Assembly: GCA_026391235.1 (NCBI GenBank)
Contig: JAPLDV010000590.1
Location: forward strand, 1 to 9,346
Origin: Bacteroidia bacterium
GTDB lineage: Bacteria > Bacteroidota > Bacteroidia > Bacteroidales > UBA12481
Direction: 5' to 3'
Length of the DNA stretch: 9,346 nucleotides
Shown: piece after piece, positions 6,724 through 9,346 of the stretch
How the letters are laid out: the number at the start of each line of letters is the position of its first letter
Position numbering within the stretch: position 1 is the stretch's first letter
Made by a program: the position numbers and the translations under genes
The notes under the pieces: generated by a model
Told to the model about the DNA's origin: nothing
Seen by the model: only the letters and a program-made list of their open reading frames with translations
The model's database searches: none

Positions 6724-8832
6724 ATGAAAAGACTATTTATCACTCTGATCATTTTAATTTCAATTTCCTTACATCAGTTCGGGCAATCGGGGTGGTTCTG
6801 GCTGAACCCCAAACCCGACGGAAACACCCTGAATGATGTAGCCATCTTTGGCGATGGCTATGCCGTTGCGGTCGGTTATATGGGACTGATTCTCCGGTCA
6901 ACTGACAATGGCGAAACCTGGTCGAAAATTTACAGTGGGACAACCAGTATTTTATGGGGGGTGTCGATGCATGAAAATGGAACCGGCTGGATTGTCGGTG
7001 TACCCGGATCGGTACTGAAAACTACCGATAACGGCCTGACCTGGGTAAAACAGGCCACCGGAAATTACTACAGCTATTACGCTGTCTTCACCAGCGACGG
7101 CGTAAATTGTATGATAGGCGGATATCCGGGCACAGTCTATACTTCTAATGATGGAGGAACAAACTGGACCACCCATCCTACTAATTCAACAAAAACGATA
7201 AGATGCCTGTATTCCGATGGAAAAGGATTGATCTATACCGGGCATGACGGGGGGGTTATCCAAAGATCCCCTGATAACGGAGCTACCTGGGTTACCCTGC
7301 CATCTCCGATAACGACAACCATAAACGACATTAAGTTTTTAGACAGCCTGGGTATTGCAGTCAGCACCGAAGGCAAAATACTCAGGACTGTCGACTACGG
7401 AACAACATGGACCCTGATAACCGCTACAAAACCTTATGAACTGAATACAATTTGCATCACTGATCGCAATAAAGTATTGATTATGGGGATCGCGGGGTAC
7501 ATACTGAATTCCACCGACGGGGGTACTTCATTCACAGCCACGGGTGCTGGTTTCTTTTATCATCCGATTAATGCAGTCGTGGTAAAGCCGAATGCTTTTT
7601 ATCTGGCAGTCGGGAATTACGGAACCATCACCAAGTCACAAGACAGGCTCGACTGGGTGCTTAAAACCAATGGCTTTGTTGGAATAATTTATGACATCTG
7701 GTTTACCGATACCCTGCAGGGATTTGCTGCCGGGGATTACTATGGCATCCTTAAAACAATTGATGGCGGTGCGACCTGGAAAGTGAAAAACCAATCCGTG
7801 TTTTACCTGGAATACAGTAATCTTTTCTTTGTGAGCAGAACTACCGGTTTTGCCGCGACAAGCAGCAACCTGTTTAAGACCAGCGATAGCGGCGAAAATT
7901 GGACCAAAGTATTTAGCGCATCTTCAGTTCCTGTATTGTACGGCTATGTGCAAAGGATTTTTTTTCTGAATCCGAAGATGGGCTGGATTGTTACAGACCA
8001 AGGAAGTACATATAAAACATCTGATTTCGGGATAACCTGGGAGTATCACCCGAGCGGAGTGACAAAAGTCCTGACTGATGTTGTGTTTATTGATACTTTA
8101 AGGGGGTTTATCACAGGCTGGGGCGGAACAATCCTCAAGACCATTGATGGAGGATCTTCCTGGACACAGATCAGTAATTCCATTACCCAAGACATGACTT
8201 CCCTGCATGCTTTTAACATGGATAGCATAATTGTTTGCGGGTTTTACGGGAAAGTATACAGGACATCCGATGGCGGTTTGATCTGGAATTCCGTCAGCAT
8301 GCCACCCAGCATAACATATAACAATTTCAGGAAGATCAGGTTTTTGAATGATTCCATCGGATGGTTGGTTGGTGACCAGGGAGCACTTTTAAAGACAAAA
8401 GATGGTGGAAAAAGCTGGTCCTTACTGCCCACACATGTAGGACACGATCTCTTTACCTTTTCCTTCACGGATGAGAATCATGGCTGGGCTGCAGGCCTCG
8501 GTGGAACCATCATAAAAACAATCGACGGTGGTGGCATTTCATCGGTTGAAACCATCGTAAACAAGAAAACCGGTTTCAGGTTAAATCAAAACTATCCGAA
8601 TCCATTTGATCAAAAAACAACATTAACATACTATCTGCCAAAAAGATCGAAGGTTAAACTGGATATCTATAATGTGCTCGGATCTAAAATGGCAACCATC
8701 CTGGAAAGCGAAAAAGACGCCGGCGAGCATCAGGTAACTTTTGATGGCAGCGGTTTACCGGCCGGCATTTACTTCTGCCGGTACACCTGGGGAGGGCCTC
8801 AAAGCTATTCTATCCGGCTGCTGAAAAACTGA
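6724..8832 (+). CDS. Secreted Ycf48/BNR-like beta-propeller protein with T9SS type A sorting domain
   Basis: This 702-residue protein starts with a signal peptide (about 1-20, MKRLFITLIILISISLHQFG). Residues about 25-605 carry about 14 repeats of roughly 42 residues with the consensus GxxxKTxDGGxTW, for example GSVLKTTDNGLTW, GTILKTIDGGSSW and GALLKTKDGGKSW. Each is preceded by a GWxVG or GFAAG strand. This pattern matches Ycf48/BNR-like beta-propeller repeats, and 14 repeats could make two seven-bladed propellers (inference). Residues about 616-702 are a T9SS type A sorting domain: FRLNQNYPNPF, LPKRSKVKLDIYNVLG, AGEHQVTFDGSGLPAGIYF. The protein should therefore cross the outer membrane by type IX secretion and be attached or released there. 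No catalytic motif is evident; a binding or scaffold role is possible but unknown. Confidence 0.93.
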   Translation: MKRLFITLIILISISLHQFGQSGWFWLNPKPDGNTLNDVAIFGDGYAVAVGYMGLILRSTDNGETWSKIYSGTTSILWGVSMHENGTGWIVGVPGSVLKTTDNGLTWVKQATGNYYSYYAVFTSDGVNCMIGGYPGTVYTSNDGGTNWTTHPTNSTKTIRCLYSDGKGLIYTGHDGGVIQRSPDNGATWVTLPSPITTTINDIKFLDSLGIAVSTEGKILRTVDYGTTWTLITATKPYELNTICITDRNKVLIMGIAGYILNSTDGGTSFTATGAGFFYHPINAVVVKPNAFYLAVGNYGTITKSQDRLDWVLKTNGFVGIIYDIWFTDTLQGFAAGDYYGILKTIDGGATWKVKNQSVFYLEYSNLFFVSRTTGFAATSSNLFKTSDSGENWTKVFSASSVPVLYGYVQRIFFLNPKMGWIVTDQGSTYKTSDFGITWEYHPSGVTKVLTDVVFIDTLRGFITGWGGTILKTIDGGSSWTQISNSITQDMTSLHAFNMDSIIVCGFYGKVYRTSDGGLIWNSVSMPPSITYNNFRKIRFLNDSIGWLVGDQGALLKTKDGGKSWSLLPTHVGHDLFTFSFTDENHGWAAGLGGTIIKTIDGGGISSVETIVNKKTGFRLNQNYPNPFDQKTTLTYYLPKRSKVKLDIYNVLGSKMATILESEKDAGEHQVTFDGSGLPAGIYFCRYTWGGPQSYSIRLLKN

Positions 8833-8840
8833 TCTGTTTT

Positions 8841-8884
8841 ACGGCAAAAATGAAGAAAATTGGCTTTCAATTCCTTATTGCCGT
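8841..8884. terminator. Nested inverted repeats between convergent genes, possible bidirectional terminator
   Basis: An outer stem ACGGCAA (8841-8847) / TTGCCGT (8878-8884) encloses an inner stem AATTG (8858-8862) / CAATT (8868-8872). It lies 8 bp after the stop of the secreted protein and overlaps the last codons and stop of the convergent minus-strand gene. No long T-tract follows on either strand, so terminator function is only plausible. Confidence 0.35.
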
Positions 8885-9346
8885 AGTGTACTCATTCACA
8901 ACATGATCGATAAATATTCCCTGAAATTGCCCCTGTTTTAATCCTTTTGGCAGAGTCAGTCTGATTTTATGAGGCAAATCAGCCGATAATCCGGAAATAT
9001 CCGTAAAGAACCCCAAATTGGAACGTTCAACATAAGGATAAACCCCGTTGTATGCTTCCTTCAGCCTGACCGGTTTGCCATCAATTTCCAACTTCAATTC
9101 GGTAGCTCTGATTGGCATTTTGCGGGTTTCTTTCCCGACAGCCTTTTCCACATAAGGTTCAGCAATCTGGACATACAGCAGCAACCTCGACGGATCAAGC
9201 CAGGGAGCCACCAGGTCATCGTCGGTATACGTGATGGGCCATGCCCTTTTACGATTCTCCAGTTGGATGAATATACGTTTGGGAATGATTAGGTCCCGTT
9301 CAACCGTTTCGCCGTTAAAGTCAGGGTTATATAGATCAACCTGCTG
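8867..9346 (-). CDS. Unrecognised protein, C-terminal 159 residues (start outside window)
   Basis: The frame is open from the stop TGA (8869-8867) to the right edge at 9346, so the gene continues beyond the window. A GTG at 9211 is not a convincing start because coding-like sequence continues upstream (for example TVERDLIIPKRIFIQLENRKR and WPITYTDDDLVAPWLDPSRL). The visible part is soluble, charged and probably beta-rich (LLLYVQIAEPYV, TELKLEIDGKPVRLKEAYNG, DLPHKIRLTLPKG) and has no membrane segment or sorting domain. Its C-terminus suggests a compact beta-sandwich-like accessory domain, but I do not recognise the family and assign no function. It is convergent with the T9SS protein gene with a 34-bp gap. 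Confidence 0.8.
   Translation of the reverse strand, partial: QQVDLYNPDFNGETVERDLIIPKRIFIQLENRKRAWPITYTDDDLVAPWLDPSRLLLYVQIAEPYVEKAVGKETRKMPIRATELKLEIDGKPVRLKEAYNGVYPYVERSNLGFFTDISGLSADLPHKIRLTLPKGLKQGQFQGIFIDHVVNEYTTAIRN

Noticed and set aside
8867..9211. A complete 114-residue minus-strand gene starting at GTG 9211
   Set aside because: The same frame stays open with plausible protein sequence to the window edge, so this is the tail of a longer gene rather than a small complete one.

Overview
The window looks like a chromosome segment from an anaerobic or environmental member of the Bacteroidota, probably Bacteroidales-like; the genus cannot be told from this sequence. The evidence is a CarboxypepD-regulatory/plug/beta-barrel outer-membrane protein, a GLPGLI-family protein, a C-terminal type IX secretion (T9SS) sorting domain, and TAnnTTTG -7 promoter elements with A-rich leaders in place of most Shine-Dalgarno sites.

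Layout. (1) 1-3512, minus strand: a probable two-gene unit, GLPGLI-family protein (3512-2679) then a TonB-receptor-like outer-membrane beta-barrel protein (2523 to beyond base 1; C-terminus outside the window). The 155-bp gap between them is packed with small repeats. (2) 3513-3642: divergent control region with three phased GGTTAA repeats. (3) 3643-5876, plus strand: a sensor histidine kinase and an OmpR-family response regulator overlapping by ATGA, resembling Bacteroides RprX/RprY in architecture. (4) 5877-6340: a non-coding and decayed stretch holding a 90-bp inverted repeat built from 10-bp units, a weak terminator-like hairpin, a palindromic operator and promoter, and the remains of a HigB/RelE-type toxin gene. 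(5) 6341-6661: an apparently intact HigA-type antitoxin. (6) 6724-8832: a secreted protein with about 14 Ycf48/BNR-like beta-propeller repeats and a T9SS type A sorting domain. (7) 8867-9346, minus strand: the C-terminal 159 residues of an unrecognised protein that runs off the right edge.

How it may work together (inference): the divergent arrangement suggests that the two-component system senses an envelope condition and controls the GLPGLI/beta-barrel pair, and perhaps itself, through the GGTTAA repeats. The toxin-antitoxin locus has lost its toxin but kept antitoxin and operator. The window is also notable for small hairpin repeats, including two tandem copies that lie in frame inside the periplasmic domain of the histidine kinase.
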